Notes under the pieces: model-generated
The model's database searches: none
What the model was told of the DNA's origin: nothing
What the model saw: only the letters and a program-made list of their open reading frames with translations
Source of the DNA: Platerodrilus igneus
Lineage: Eukaryota > Arthropoda > Insecta > Coleoptera > Lycidae
Direction of reading: 5' to 3'
Assembly (NCBI GenBank): GCA_036346225.1
Contig: JARFIW010000588.1
Span: 6,577,501-6,641,500, forward strand
Length of the DNA: 64,000 nucleotides
Position numbers and translations under genes: made by a program
In this document: positions 11,247-22,887 of the stretch, piece after piece
Numbering within the stretch: the stretch's first letter is position 1
Layout: every line of letters starts with the position of its first letter

Positions 11247-11440
11247 CTATTGCTTTTTTTGTGTAATTCTATATAAATTAGAGTATATTGGATGTAGATT
11301 TTGAGTGTCCTGTCCAAAGTTCATCGAATTAACCTCATTTTGTATATAATAAGCTTCCAAAAAAATTCTCATTTTGTAATTGTTTTCAGAATCCAAAATT
11401 TCAATTTCTTTATAATTTGGGATATGTTAGGTTATATTAT
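11247..11440 (-). pseudogene. C-terminus of a Penelope-like polyprotein
   Basis: A frame too short to stand alone but clearly protein-like. It includes MRIFLEAYYIQNEVNS and DTQNLHPIYSNLYR, then ends QKKQ-stop at 11249-11247. A '(R/K)xFLEA(Y/W)xI' segment followed by 'N...IP/HPIY' is the usual end of the GIY-YIG endonuclease region of Penelope-like elements. Upstream sequence is lost at the TA-rich junction near 11450, so the catalytic GIY and YIG residues are not in the window. Confidence 0.7.
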
Positions 11441-11448
11441 ATTATATT

Positions 11449-11449
<1 letters not shown>

Positions 11450-11481
<32 letters not shown>
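11450..11481. repeat. (TA)n microsatellite
   Basis: TA array between the Penelope-like fragment and the 5' LTR of the gypsy element at 11482. Confidence 0.95.
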
Positions 11482-11483
<2 letters not shown>

Positions 11484-13622
11484 CTCATATTTAGACCAGG
11501 GTAGAAAATTAAATAATCACATCAAATAATTTTAATCACCGTGTATAAGGAATTTATTAGATAATACGCTTTAGTAAAACACCGTGGAGAATAAAAATTC
11601 ATTCGTTTTATTAAAATTAAGAAATTTAAATTATTTATAAGACGCTTTATATCAAAAGAAACAGTATTAAAAAGCTCTGCGTGTAATTTAATTATTCCGA
11701 GGAAAGAAACAAATGGAAATTACGTGCAAAATTTATATTAATTAACCCTATTTTAAGTAACAAGTAGTAGACAAAGCGTACAGATAATAATTAATATTTA
11801 GTTAGGATTCACTAAAATGAAAGGATAGAAGTCAATTTTAATTGGAGTTAATTAAACCATTATTAATAATAAGCATAAAAGTCTGTGAAAATCCAAGATT
11901 ATAATACCAGAAAATAAAGCTCTGAGAATTAATATTATTTTGAACACCTGCGTAGTTTAAATATCACGTACGGCGAAAATTTTGCAGATAATTAATGTTT
12001 ACAAAGAATCTTGGAGAAACCGGGGCTTAATATTCACGAGAAGGTGCGATACGGGGTTATTTAACCCAGATAGTCCACATGGACTGGAAAATAATCGATA
12101 ATAAAGAATATCAATTTGCACCAATACGAACAGGTTAGAAAAGGAAAGAGAAAATGCGTCAAGCAAAGACACATATAGTAAAAGGCGTGATTTAAGCAAC
12201 GTCACGAGGGTCACAATTGGTTGAAAATAGGATGCAAATATCAGAGGTAGAAACAACAATTTCTGTACAAAATTAATTAGTTTTTCTCGGACATGTTTGC
12301 GTGCCGTGTGAGAATTTCTGAGATTTTAACTGGTGCGAGTGAAAAATTCGTAAAAACCGACGCGCGAGCGACGCACTGGGAACATAGCATGAGAAATTCT
12401 TAAGAATTGTCTGTTTTGAGGACAAAAGCGACGTGCCGGCTATTCGCTATATATACCGGTGGTAATATGAATTTCGGCCTCTTAGACTTTTGACTATTCG
12501 ATGCGTTAAAAGCTCTTACATCCGGGACTTGATTCAAGATGTTAAACAGTGCATTTTAGTTTGATAAAATAATTTAAAATTTTGCTCGTATATTTTAGTG
12601 ATTCAAAATAGTTTGTTATTTACGTGCTAACATGAATGTACTTCAGTGCACTTAGATACAAGGTAATAAAATTTAGTATCACTGTACCAATTAGCAAAAT
12701 TTACAACGACAAATGTATACACAAAAGTAGGCAGTTTTGGCGTATATTGGTGAAAGACGCATGAATTTCTTTGCTATTTTTCGGGGTGTTAATAATTAAA
12801 TGGTTCAAATACGTGTCTGGATCCACGAAACAAGGGTCAGATATACACAGATGAGTTCCGGAAAAGCCCAGAAACAACTTTAAATAAATGGTGATGGAGA
12901 AAATTTTAAAAGCGTTGAGAATTAGAAGCCGTAAATATAATCCTGTTGGAATGGTGTGATTAACTAAAGGGACGATGTACATTGAAGCTACGAGGACAGT
13001 AACCTTCAGGTAAATTATACTATTTTGTTTGACATTTTTGTGTGTGTTGAATAACTTTATAATTGATTTACTTTAAATGGACATTAGTGAAATTATACTA
13101 ACCATAAAATTTTAATTTTAAGATGAAATTTGCTTGTTTAAGTAGAAAGAGGTATTTAGTATTGATGTTCGGGAATATGATGAAACTTTGGGTATGTCTT
13201 TGAGCTCAATTAGACGAACCTGGTTAATTAACGTAAAGGGGTGGTAGATGCTCCCTTTATACTCAGACTCCGGTCTGCTTATATTGTTATATTAATTAGT
13301 AGGCATCCAACAAGGACTTTAATTCTGGATGCACATTAAAATGATAATAAAATTAATCTTGAAATTCTTTTTAAAACTGAATTTTATGCTGAAATTTAAT
13401 TTGAAAATTTAATGTATCCTGAATATTGATGTAAATAGAGTTAACGTTGATGTTTGTGGTAGGAATGTGTTGTTTAATTTTATGAATGAGGAGGTTTATA
13501 AAATTAGGTGAGCAGCCGAGGCGAAAAGAGGATCACAGCAGTTTATGACGCCCAATCGGTGGGACTAGAATTTTTTTGTTGAAAGGACCCAGTTCCCGCA
13601 TTCAAAGGAGCATTTCACAGCA
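11482..13622 (+). repeat. 5' LTR of the gypsy element
   Basis: Begins TACTCATATTTAGACC rather than TG and ends CACAGCA. A TATA box (CTATATATACC) near 12447 marks a likely Pol II start for the R region. A degenerate primer-site copy lies inside the LTR at 13545-13570 (ATGACGCCCAATCGGTGGG) and is shared with the 3' LTR. Confidence 0.9.
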
Positions 13623-13627
13623 TATTA

Positions 13628-13650
13628 TGGCGACCCAAAAGTGAGGCTCG
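13628..13650 (+). promoter_or_regulatory. Primer-binding site (tRNA-Lys type)
   Basis: TGGCGACCCAAAAGTGAGG, 5 bases after the LTR end. It resembles the site complementary to the 3' end of tRNA-Lys(CUU), with several changes. Confidence 0.6.
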
Positions 13651-13767
13651 AGTTCCAAATAAAATTTTTGTGATTTTATTCCAGGAAACTGGCGATCTGA
13701 GAGAGAGAGTTTTTGTGTGTGTATAAATTTAGGAGTATTTTAGAGTGTGTGTGAGTGATTAGAACGT

Positions 13768-15157
13768 ATGCAGAGAAAGGAGTGGTTAAGGAGTCAAGGA
13801 GTGGAAATTGGAAGTGACGATAGTGCATTGTGTGAGAAAAATTCTAAAATGGAAGAAGCTGGAGGCAGTAGAGATCAGTCGAGGACGGAATCAGGGGATC
13901 AAGGAAATGAGTTAATGATGAGAATGTTAGAGGAAATGCGATTAGCTAGAGAAGAATCGAGTAGAGCGAGGGAGGAGTCCAACAGAAAATTAGAACTGCT
14001 AAGCGATGAATCTAATAGAGCTAGGGAGGAGTCCAACCGAAAATTAGAGCAGATAAGCGGGAAAATTGAACAAAATACTAAAGAATTTACAGAATTTAAA
14101 GATAGTCTTACCGTGAAATTGGGGAAGTAGAAAATAGGGTTGAAAAAATGAGCGTGATATTACAGGTCTTCGACAGGAAATGGGACATTTAAGGTCCGAA
14201 GTACACATTTTTTGTGAAGAAGAGATTAATGTAAAAATGACTGAAGTAACGGACTCATGTAGGGATCAGTTAGGCAGGGTAGAACGCGAAGTTAGTAGTA
14301 TCAAATACAACATGTCAAATTTAACGGGGGATGGTCCCAGATTTTCTACAGGTGGAGTATCATTGGACCAACACATGAAGTTTTATGGCGATAACAGGGT
14401 AAATCCACAAATTTTTATTAATAGTGTAAGAAATCTAGTGGGAAATTTATTTGACGAACAGACTAAACTGAATACGATAAAGGCTTTATTAAAGGACAAC
14501 GCGGAAGCATGGTACAATTTAGTAGGACAGGACATAGACACCTACACGGACTTTGAAGACAGATTTTTAAAGCACTACTGGAGTGACCACAGACAAGACC
14601 AGGTACGAGACGACTTAATCACAGGGAAATTTAAGGGAGAGTTTTCAGGAAGTAGGGAGCAATATGCTATACGCAAGTATAACATAGCAAAGCAACTGAA
14701 CCCACCACTGACGGACCGACAAATTATTAAGTATTTATCACGACACTTCGAGGTAGACATAAGACAGCACGTAGCACTACAGAACATAGTGGACAGAGAA
14801 ATGTTTCTAGAATACCTGCAGAGGTACGACGACGTAAGTAGTGGACGACCTCGGGATAATAGGGAAAGACAGATCAACACAGTTAGGTTTGACAATAGAA
14901 GGGACAACTACGCTAGACGGGGGAATAGTTACGGATACCAGCGACAGAATTGGGAACAGCGACGACCATACGTTAGAAGTAATAGTTTAGGAAGGGGACC
15001 TGCACCAAGACAGAGACCTACCAGAATGAATAGTTCACCAGACATGAGCGGGACTGCTAATACAGACACGGAACGAGTGGAAACGCCTAGGACGTACGCT
15101 GAGGTGACGGCTAGACCAGGACCGAGTAGGGAAAACAGACCTGGACAGGATTTTTAG
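13768..15157 (+). pseudogene. gag of the gypsy element, frameshifted
   Basis: The first part (13768-14130) is coiled-coil-like, with two copies of the unit RAREESNRKLE. After frame changes between 14117 and 14170, the second part (14180-15157) carries the retrotransposon gag core: KFYGDNRVNPQIFI, AEAWYNLVG and an R-rich LNPPLTDRQIIKYLSRHF segment. It ends with an Arg/Gly-rich tail (RGNSYGYQRQNWEQRRPYVR) that may bind RNA. No CCHC knuckle is visible. The two frame changes can be bridged by small indels, so this is a lightly damaged gag rather than an ancient one. Confidence 0.85.
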
Positions 15158-15261
15158 AACGCGACAGACCACTAGATTTCAGTGTAAATGTATATGAACA
15201 TCCACGTGAATTTTTCAAAATTGAGGAGGAAGTAGAGCCAGAAACTAAGGAAAAAATATGT

Positions 15262-16200
15262 TTGCCAATTATTAATTTAGAAATTTTTGAGAATAATGTA
15301 GAAGTATTACTTGATACAGGGGCAGAGGCGAGTTTAATATCGGAGGAATTCGTCAGCAAAATTAGGGATAAGGTTTGTGATAGAATTATGCCTATAAAGC
15401 GTAGCCATTTAGTAGCTCCAAATAAAAAGAAGTTTGCTGTAGTAAATAGTGTTGTGGTGCTTAGGATAGATATAAGAGGTTTAAGCTGTGAACAGGAGTT
15501 TGTAATTGTACCTGGACTGAAGTTTCAGAGCATTTTAGGTGTTGACTGTATGATGAAGTTAGGGGTTTTGATAGATATGGAACAGAAGGTAATAAGGATT
15601 AATGATAGGGTAGTGCCATGGAAGGGCAGTTATGAAGTCACAGAAGATGACACGGGGTTTAGTATTAATGTAGTAGAGGTAGAAGATGATGAAGTTAAAC
15701 AGATCAACACAATAAGATGTCCAGAGGATAGGAGAGTAGAGGTTCAAGCTTTAGTACAAAAACATGCAGAATTAGTGGGGGTAGAAGCAACAGCAGCATA
15801 TTGGGAGCAGGTGAAGGCAGAATTATTTTTGACGAGGTTAAGTGGCAAGTTTGTTTTTAATAAAGTAAATTTAAGGAATTCATTCTGGCGGATTCCATTG
15901 CATAAGAATTCTAGAAGGTACATAGGATTTTCCATAGAGGAAAAAATCGATAATTTTAAAATAGTATCGTTTGGTTTGTCGGCAGAAAAGGAAATGATAA
16001 TGAATAAGAAACAGACAAGTGTAGGGACTAAAGAAGAAGCAATATTTAAGAGTCAGGATAATAGGGATGATAAGTTTATTGTATGTGAGATAATAGGGAT
16101 GATAAGTATAGATATAGAAGGGGGAGAAATAGGGATGCAGAGTATTAGGATGGTGAGAAGAAAGACTTGGAGGGTCAAGAAGAGAGTTAGATTTAAATAG
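15262..16200 (+). CDS. Protease joined to a reverse-transcriptase remnant
   Basis: A 312-codon frame. Residues 1-110 are a retroviral-type aspartic protease: VLLDTGAEASLI holds the catalytic Asp-Thr-Gly, and SILGVDCMMKLG is the second conserved segment. After about residue 160 the frame passes straight into a piece of reverse transcriptase (FVFNKVNLRNSFWRIPLH, then YIGFSIEE and VSFGLS), so the sequence between protease and RT fingers is deleted. From about residue 245 the frame enters purine-rich filler with no family likeness and ends KKRVRFK. The frame staying open across both junctions is notable. Protease activity is possible; RT activity is not. Confidence 0.75.
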   Translation: MPIINLEIFENNVEVLLDTGAEASLISEEFVSKIRDKVCDRIMPIKRSHLVAPNKKKFAVVNSVVVLRIDIRGLSCEQEFVIVPGLKFQSILGVDCMMKLGVLIDMEQKVIRINDRVVPWKGSYEVTEDDTGFSINVVEVEDDEVKQINTIRCPEDRRVEVQALVQKHAELVGVEATAAYWEQVKAELFLTRLSGKFVFNKVNLRNSFWRIPLHKNSRRYIGFSIEEKIDNFKIVSFGLSAEKEMIMNKKQTSVGTKEEAIFKSQDNRDDKFIVCEIIGMISIDIEGGEIGMQSIRMVRRKTWRVKKRVRFK

Positions 16201-16737
16201 GATAGGGATAGAATAGGTGTATATAAAAGAGTAGAAGTAAGTGGTTATAGAAAATAAAGCTAGGTATAGGATAAATATGGGAGATAATTAGGAATAGGTT
16301 TAGGATGAGAATAAAGAGTAAATGTAGGAAGAAAATAAGATAGGTTAAGTGTAGATATTTCATAGAAGATTAGTGGAGAGTTAGGAATAGAGTAAGAGTA
16401 GGATAGGCATAAAGGATTAGGTAGGGGGAAGTAAAGTATAGTGAAGATTAGTTAAAAGTTAGGAATAGGATAGGTATATAGGATGTATATAGGATAAGAT
16501 GGATAAGTAGGATGAAGTTAGGGATAATTTCAGTTTATAAAATTAGATGAGAGTTAGGAATAGGATAGGGATATAGGGTAGGTGTAAATATTTTTTTGGA
16601 TTGGAGACAAAGTAGGTAAGTTAGATAGATAAGGGTAGAGAGTGATAGGCAATTTTTTTTGTAATTTTTTTTTGGTCTAAATGCTTTATATTTGCATTCA
16701 AATAAGTGGGATTATTTGTATTCAAATAGGGGGAAAA
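16201..16737 (+). other. Purine-rich filler and polypurine tract
   Basis: The + strand is almost all A and G with irregular TAGGATAGG-like repetition, without a frame. It ends in TTCAAATAGGGGGAAAA, the polypurine tract that would prime plus-strand synthesis at the 3' LTR. Confidence 0.6.
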
Positions 16738-18873
16738 TACTCATATTTAGACCAGGGTAGAAAATTAAATAATCACATCAAATAATTTTAATCGCCGTGT
16801 ATAAGGAATTTTATTAGATAATACGCTTTAGTAAAACACCGTGGAGAATAAAAATTCATTCGTTTTATTAAAATTAAGAAATTTAAATTATTTATAAGAC
16901 GCTTTATATCAAAAGAAACAGTATTAAAAAGCTCTGCGTGTAATTTAATTATTCCGAGGAAAGAAACAAATGGAAATTACGTGCAAAATTTATATTAATT
17001 AACCCTATTTTAAGTAACAAGTAGTAGACAAAGCGTACAGATAATAATTAATATTTAGTTAGGATTCACTAAAATGAAAGGATAGAAGTCAATTTTAATT
17101 GGAGTTAATTAAACCATTATTAATAATAAGCATAAAAGTCTGTGAAAATCGAAGATTATAATACCAGAAAATAAAGCTCTGAGAATTAATATTATTTTGA
17201 ACACCTGCGTAGTTTAAATATCACGTACGGCGAAAATTTTGCAGATAATTAATGTTTACAAAGAATCTTGGAGAAACCGGGGCTTAATATTCACGAGAAG
17301 GTGCGATACGGGGTTATTTAACCCAGATAGTCCACATGGACTGGAAAATAATCGATAATAAAGAATATCAATTTGCACCAATACGAACAGGTTAGAAAAG
17401 GAAAGAGAAATGCGTCAAGCAAAGACACATATAGTAAAAGGCGTGATTTAAGCAACGTCACGAGGGTCACAATTGGTTGAAAATAGGATGCAAATATCAG
17501 AGGTAGAAACAACAATTTCTGTACAAAATTAATTAGTTTTTCTCGGACATGTTTGCGTGCCGTGTGAGAATTTCTGAGATTTTAACTGGTGCGAGTGAAA
17601 AATTCGTAAAAACCGACGCGCGAGCGACGGACTGGGAACATAGCATGAGAAATTCTTAAGAATTGTCTGTTTTGAGGACAAAAGCGACGTGCCAGCTATT
17701 CGCTATATATACCGGTGGTAATATGAATTTCGGCCTCTTAGACTTTTGACTATTCGATGCGTTAAAAGCTCTTACATCCGCGACTTGATTCAAGATGTTA
17801 AACAGTGCATTTTAGTTTGATAAAATAATTTAAAATTTTGCTCGTATATTTTAGTGATTCAAAATAGTTTGTTATTTACGTGCTAACATGAATGTACTTC
17901 AGTGCACTTAGATACAAGGTAATAAAATTTAGTATCACTGTACCAATTAGCAAAATTTACAACGACAAATGTATACACAAAAGTAGGCAGTTTTGGCGTA
18001 TATTGGTGAAAGACGCATGAATTTCTTTGCTATTTTTCGGGGTGTTAATAATTAAATGGTTCAAATACGTGTCTGGATCCACGAAACAAGGGTCAGATAT
18101 ACACAGATGAGTTCCGGAAAAGCCCAGAAACAACTTTAAATAAATGGTGATGGAGGAAATTTTAAAAGCGTTGAGAATTAGAAGCCGTAAATATAATCCT
18201 GTTGGAATGGTGTGATTAACTAAAGGGACGATGTACATTGAAGCTACGAGGACAGTAACCTTCAGGTAAATTATACTATTTTGTTTGACATTTTGTGTGT
18301 GTTGAATAACTTTATAATTGATTTACTTTAAATGGACATTAGTGAAATTGTACTAACCATAAAATTTTAATTTTAAGATGAAATTTGCTTGTTTAAGTAG
18401 AAAGGGTATTTAGTATTGATGTTCGGGAATATGATGAAACTTTGGGTATGTCTTTGAGCTCAATTAGACGAACCTGTTTAATTAACGTAAAGGGTGGTAG
18501 ATGCTCCTTTATACTCAGACTCCGGTCTGCTTATATTGTTATATTAATTAGTAGGCATCCAACAAGGACTTTAATTCTGGATGCACATTAAAATGATAAT
18601 AAAATTAATCTTGAAATTCTTTTAAAACTGAATTTTATGCTGAAATTTAATTTGAAAATTTAATGTATCCTGAATATTGATGTAAATAGAGTTAACGTTG
18701 ATGTTTGTGGTAGGAATGTGTTGTTTAATTTTATGAATGAGGAGGTTTATAAAATTAGGTGAGCAGCCGAGGCGAAAAGAGGATCACAGCAGTTTATGAC
18801 GCCCAATCGGTGGGACTAGAATTTTTTTGTTGAAAGGACCCAGTTCCCGCATTCAAAGGAGCATTTCACAGCA
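16738..18873 (+). repeat. 3' LTR of the gypsy element
   Basis: Near-identical partner of 11482-13622. Most differences are single bases or one-base length changes in homopolymers. Confidence 0.92.
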
Positions 18874-18899
18874 ATATATATATATATATATATATATAT
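18874..18899. repeat. (TA)n array between two LTRs
   Basis: Flanked by AGCA on the left and TGCT on the right, so the two LTRs meet tail to tail across the array. Confidence 0.9.
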
Positions 18900-20726
18900 T
18901 GCTGTAATACTCCTTTTAGTGGGTCGACCTATTAATTCTGTAATATCACGTGTCCTTACGTTGAGCGACCTATTTATTTTAATTGCTATAATACTAAATT
19001 AAATTATTGAACCACCATTTTAATCTTTCCTACAGCTTGTGATTATTTCCTCCTCCAGCTGTTTCTTAACGTTGCTATCAACTGGAGTTTATCATAAACA
19101 ACTTTATCGACCAATGACAAAATTCAACAAGTTACCGCCTTGGCGGGTTATCTCTGCCCTACTTAATTTGTGGCTCCTCCTCTGTACTATTTCAATCTTA
19201 TGACCTCGGCTAGCATATATTTGTAATTATAAAAATTCAGTAAGTTTGGATCCCATTTAATGAAACTAATGCTTTATGTACAGCTTTGACGTTATTTTCA
19301 ATACATTTTCAAATTAATTCACCTTTATAAATTTCATTTATCAACAACCATTTAATTTGTACTAAAACCCAAAGTCACCAAAGAAAACTCATTATCTTTA
19401 CCAACAAATGTAGAATATTCTAAATCCGTTTTTTATTATTATTTCAATACGTATTCAACCCTTTGTTGACTTGTTTACAAGCATATAATATTTAGCCAAT
19501 TTGATATTAAAAATAAAATAAAATTCTTGTAGAAAAACAGATGCCTTATAACTAACAATCTGACCTGGTTTTATCTTTTTACGACGACGCTTCCATTAGA
19601 ATTAATCTTCCCCAATTTTCGATTCCATTCAACTTATCACCATTATGGACCAACACCATTAAATTATAATTTTATACTTTAATCATTCTTGCCATAGACT
19701 TCAAATTTGTAATTCGTTCACCCCTATACTTCAAGATTATGTTCTTCCTTTCGCCTCGACATTTAAATTGTTTTATTGTAATCTTTCTTAACATCAAGCA
19801 TTCGGGCCTATTTTCCCTCAGACCTCGAAGCCCTATTATTTTTATGTCTTAGTTTACGATTAATTCATAAAATAATCCTACTTACGTTTTAAACGGTAAT
19901 TTTCATATACACACTCATTTATTTCACTTTGTACCACTTGTTACGTATTATTCAGTATTACTGGCAATGCACTTGGACCTTCATTGAGTTCAAAACTGAC
20001 TTTCTTATCGCGGTGCTTGCTAATATAATTTCGAATCCCCACTGCATCCGTGGTGTGGTCTAGAACCTGTCGTTTGCTTCGGACCAATCAAATAATTTCA
20101 TTTCGAATATTTTCTGATGTAATGCTCTGCGTTCGTTCATAATGCCCACCTGCCTGCAGGTGTCTTCACTATCAACATGCTGTATTTTGATAGAATAGTC
20201 GCCTTTCCATAAACAACTGATGCAATTTTACTTTAAACTTTCATTGTTTACATGCGATTCACGCAATTTTTAATCATTTCTCTTATCAAAATGGTTAGAT
20301 CTTTATACGCATTATATTAGCTACATGAAACTCTATTTTCACATCCATATTACTTAATCGTCTGAGACTCTTTTCTTAATGCGTGTCTAATTATTCTTTA
20401 TCATTTATACGCGTGCTTCCACTGAAAAATATTCTTATTCGCTTTACTTATGTCAACTGAACACTATCTACAGGGTATTTAATCTTTACCATCCGTTTAA
20501 TACTCGTATTTCTCATTCCTACGCCAACTATGCGTCTTCCTATGTCTTTCCTGCGTCGCCCAAAACTATTTCTACTTTGTACACAGGGTGTTGCCTACTT
20601 ACTATCTACTTCTATTTCTTACTTATTTCCTGAAGTAACTACAATTTTCTGCTGCCTATTCTAATTACTCATTCTCTAGTGACCTTCACTATGTCGTGCA
20701 CCCTTAAACAACCCCTTATCACAGCA
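18900..20726 (-). mobile_element. Solo LTR, minus orientation, TG...CA ends
   Basis: Minus strand: begins TGTGATAAGGGGTTG (20723) and ends GTATTACAGCA (18900). It shares its start and middle blocks with 9992-10837. Near the U5 end are two primer-site-like boxes (minus strand GGTCGCTCAACGTAAGGACA at 18951-18970 and GGTCGACCCACTAAAAGG at 18912-18929). No reading frame is supported. Confidence 0.7.
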
Positions 20727-20744
20727 ATATATATGTATATATAT
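20727..20744. repeat. Short (TA)n array
   Basis: ATATATATGTATATATAT, between the starts of two LTRs of opposite orientation. Confidence 0.85.
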
Positions 20745-22846
20745 TGTAGTGGTTTTAAATGGTTAAAGGTAAATAGAAACAAGGCAATTTCAAAACACCC
20801 TGTATAAAGGAAACAACCAGAAATTACGTGCGAGATTTATTCCAGTTAGTTCATTTTTAAGTAACAAGTATTAACAAAATTTTACAAATAATGATTAAAA
20901 TTTAGTTAGGTTGGCAAAGAAAATAAACTGTAGAAGCCAATGCAATTAATTTATTAATTTAATTGAGTTTAATTGAACGGTTATTTACGTAAAATATGCA
21001 TAAAAGCATGAAAAATCAATAATATCAAGGTGAAACGCGTTGCTAACACATAAACAGTAGTTGGATATAAAATACGTAGAAAGCCAACACGTAGAAATGT
21101 TATTTAAATCGTTCGTTAAAGTTGAACACCTGCAGGTTTTGTAAATGTCAAGTTCCACTTATTTTGTGTAGATAAAACTCAAGATTCTAGGTATATTATA
21201 CAGACGGTCGGATCTTTTCGCATTAAACGCTAATAAGGGGTTATTTACAGCACGTATGCTAGTCCACGTGGGGTTAGATAGCAGATGAACAGGAATATCG
21301 ATTTCTACTACTCACACAAGGTTGGAAGGAGGCGTAGGATATGCGTAGGAAAGGGACAGCGTTAATATAGGCGGGATCTTTTAAACGTCAATGCATAGAC
21401 TATTGGTCGATATCGTTAGTTGTACATGAGACAAACACGGGAATATTGAATGTTAATTTTTCAGAAAATATCGTAACGATGCGCTGAATTTCGGAGATTT
21501 AGAAGACGGTTGAACCCAAAATTTTAAGAAATATTATTGTAAATGAAGGACTTCGGTTAAAATGCGGCCGAGAGGTGCCATCGTAAATGGTATAAATACT
21601 TTTTGAAAATGAATAAAAGTCCCTTAGTATTTTGATCGCTTCAGACTACGTACCGAAGTTACCACGAGCTTGTAAGTATAGAAAATTATTTTAAATTAAA
21701 TAGTACGGTGTTAGCCTCATAATTTGTACGCGGATAGTGCCGTGTCTAAGATTTATTGAGGTGCAATTTATATTTTTTTAACAAGCTCGTGTAGTGACGT
21801 TATGTAACGTGAATTAAATTAAACAATTATCAAAGAAGAGTAATAATTGGATTTGGTGTTGGATGTATCGTGTATGAACAACATTGCAACAGCTTGGAGG
21901 GTGTTCAACTACTAATATCTGGAGGCGGGAGCAATGCAGTACCACGAAACAACTTAATGGCGTCATCAACGGAGCAGGGATCTTCAAGAAATTCCAGGTA
22001 ACGCTTTAAAATTGTTGTTGTTATAAACTATGAAACTATGAAAATTGTGTGACGTGTGAGAGTGAACTATGATGGTATTTTACATTATTTGGCGTATTGA
22101 AAGTAATACGTAGAACTAACTTTTATTGTGGTATTTAAATCGAAATATAAAGGTGTATATAAAGCTGATTAACATTCCTCAGGAATTTAAATATTTTTTG
22201 TTATGAGTACATGGGTTTTTGTTGTGTTTGTAATAAGAATATGCCAAGTAAAGAGCATACATCAATCATAATTAACTGGGTTATCATGAGCTTACCATAC
22301 TCCAGAGTTTCCTAATTGAAATCAATTATAAATACAGAAAGAAAGATAAGGTATTATTCAGGGCCCATTTACTCAGGTTACATTCAATGTGTTCGATATT
22401 GCTAGTTAAAAATTCTGGACTTTACAAAATAGAATTTATTGAGGTGTAACTTGACCATATATATATATATATATATAATTTTGAAGTTTTATTTGTAAAT
22501 AGTGGAAAATAGATATTGTATGTTTGTTGTATTATTTTGTGGTTTTATTGAGAGTGTGCGTGAACGATAGAAAGTATGAGAGTGAATCTAGGTATCTAAG
22601 AGGAGGCCTAACTGAGCTAGTCGGAAGCAGTTGAAAAAAGCAATTCAACCGAGGAAGCTGGAATCGGGGTAAGAAATATTATTTTCTTTGGTTTTGAATT
22701 TTATGACGATTTTGAAAAATTAATAAAATTTCGAATATATTTTTGTTGGTGAGGCTTTTACCCGAGATAAACGGCATAATTATGACGGCGCAACGTTGGG
22801 GCTCGAATGTTTTTTTACTCTATCGATTTTTTTACGAGATACACGG

Positions 22847-22848
<2 letters not shown>
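20745..22848 (+). mobile_element. Solo LTR, plus orientation, 2.1 kb
   Basis: Begins TGTAGTGGTTTTAAATGG and ends GATACACGGCA. It aligns with 28621-30640 over its whole length, and more distantly with the LTRs of the element at 11482 (for example the AAATTACGTGC block and TTGAACACCTGC). A TATA box (GGTATAAATACT) is near 21590. A 19-bp TA run lies inside it at about 22458. Its U5 end holds an extra 72 bases relative to 28621-30640, including a primer-site fossil at 22782-22806. Confidence 0.8.

Positions 22849-22886
<38 letters not shown>
22849..22886. repeat. (TA)n microsatellite
   Basis: TA array at the join between the LTR and a Penelope-like fragment. Confidence 0.95.

Positions 22887-22887
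<1 letters not shown>

Larger units (their letters stand above)
10872..11450 (-). mobile_element. Penelope-like element 3' end
   Basis: On the minus strand the order is: C-terminus of an endonuclease-type open frame (11440-11247), non-coding spacer, a hammerhead-like fold (10989-10948), then a TA/TAA array. This is the layout expected for the 3' end of a Penelope-like element, whose terminal repeats are known to carry hammerhead motifs. It is 5' truncated. The second fragment at 22887 shares the ATTTGGACT block after the fold. Confidence 0.7.
11482..18873 (+). mobile_element. Ty3/gypsy LTR retrotransposon with gutted pol
   Basis: This 7.4-kb element has very long LTRs of 2,141 bp (11482-13622) and 2,136 bp (16738-18873). 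They are nearly identical: I count roughly 16 differences, about 99% identity. The primer site begins at 13628 (TGGCGACCCAAAAGTGAGG). A purine tract (AGGGGGAAAA, 16728-16737) precedes the 3' LTR. The internal part is only 3.1 kb: gag, a protease, a scrap of reverse transcriptase, then purine-rich filler. RNase H and integrase are absent. It sits between TA arrays on both sides. High LTR identity with missing pol suggests recent movement by another element's enzymes. Confidence 0.92.

Noticed and set aside
12701..12982. 93-codon minus-strand frame in the gypsy LTR, repeated at 17957
   Set aside because: It recurs only because the two LTRs are near copies; no protein likeness, and it lies in the R/U5 region.
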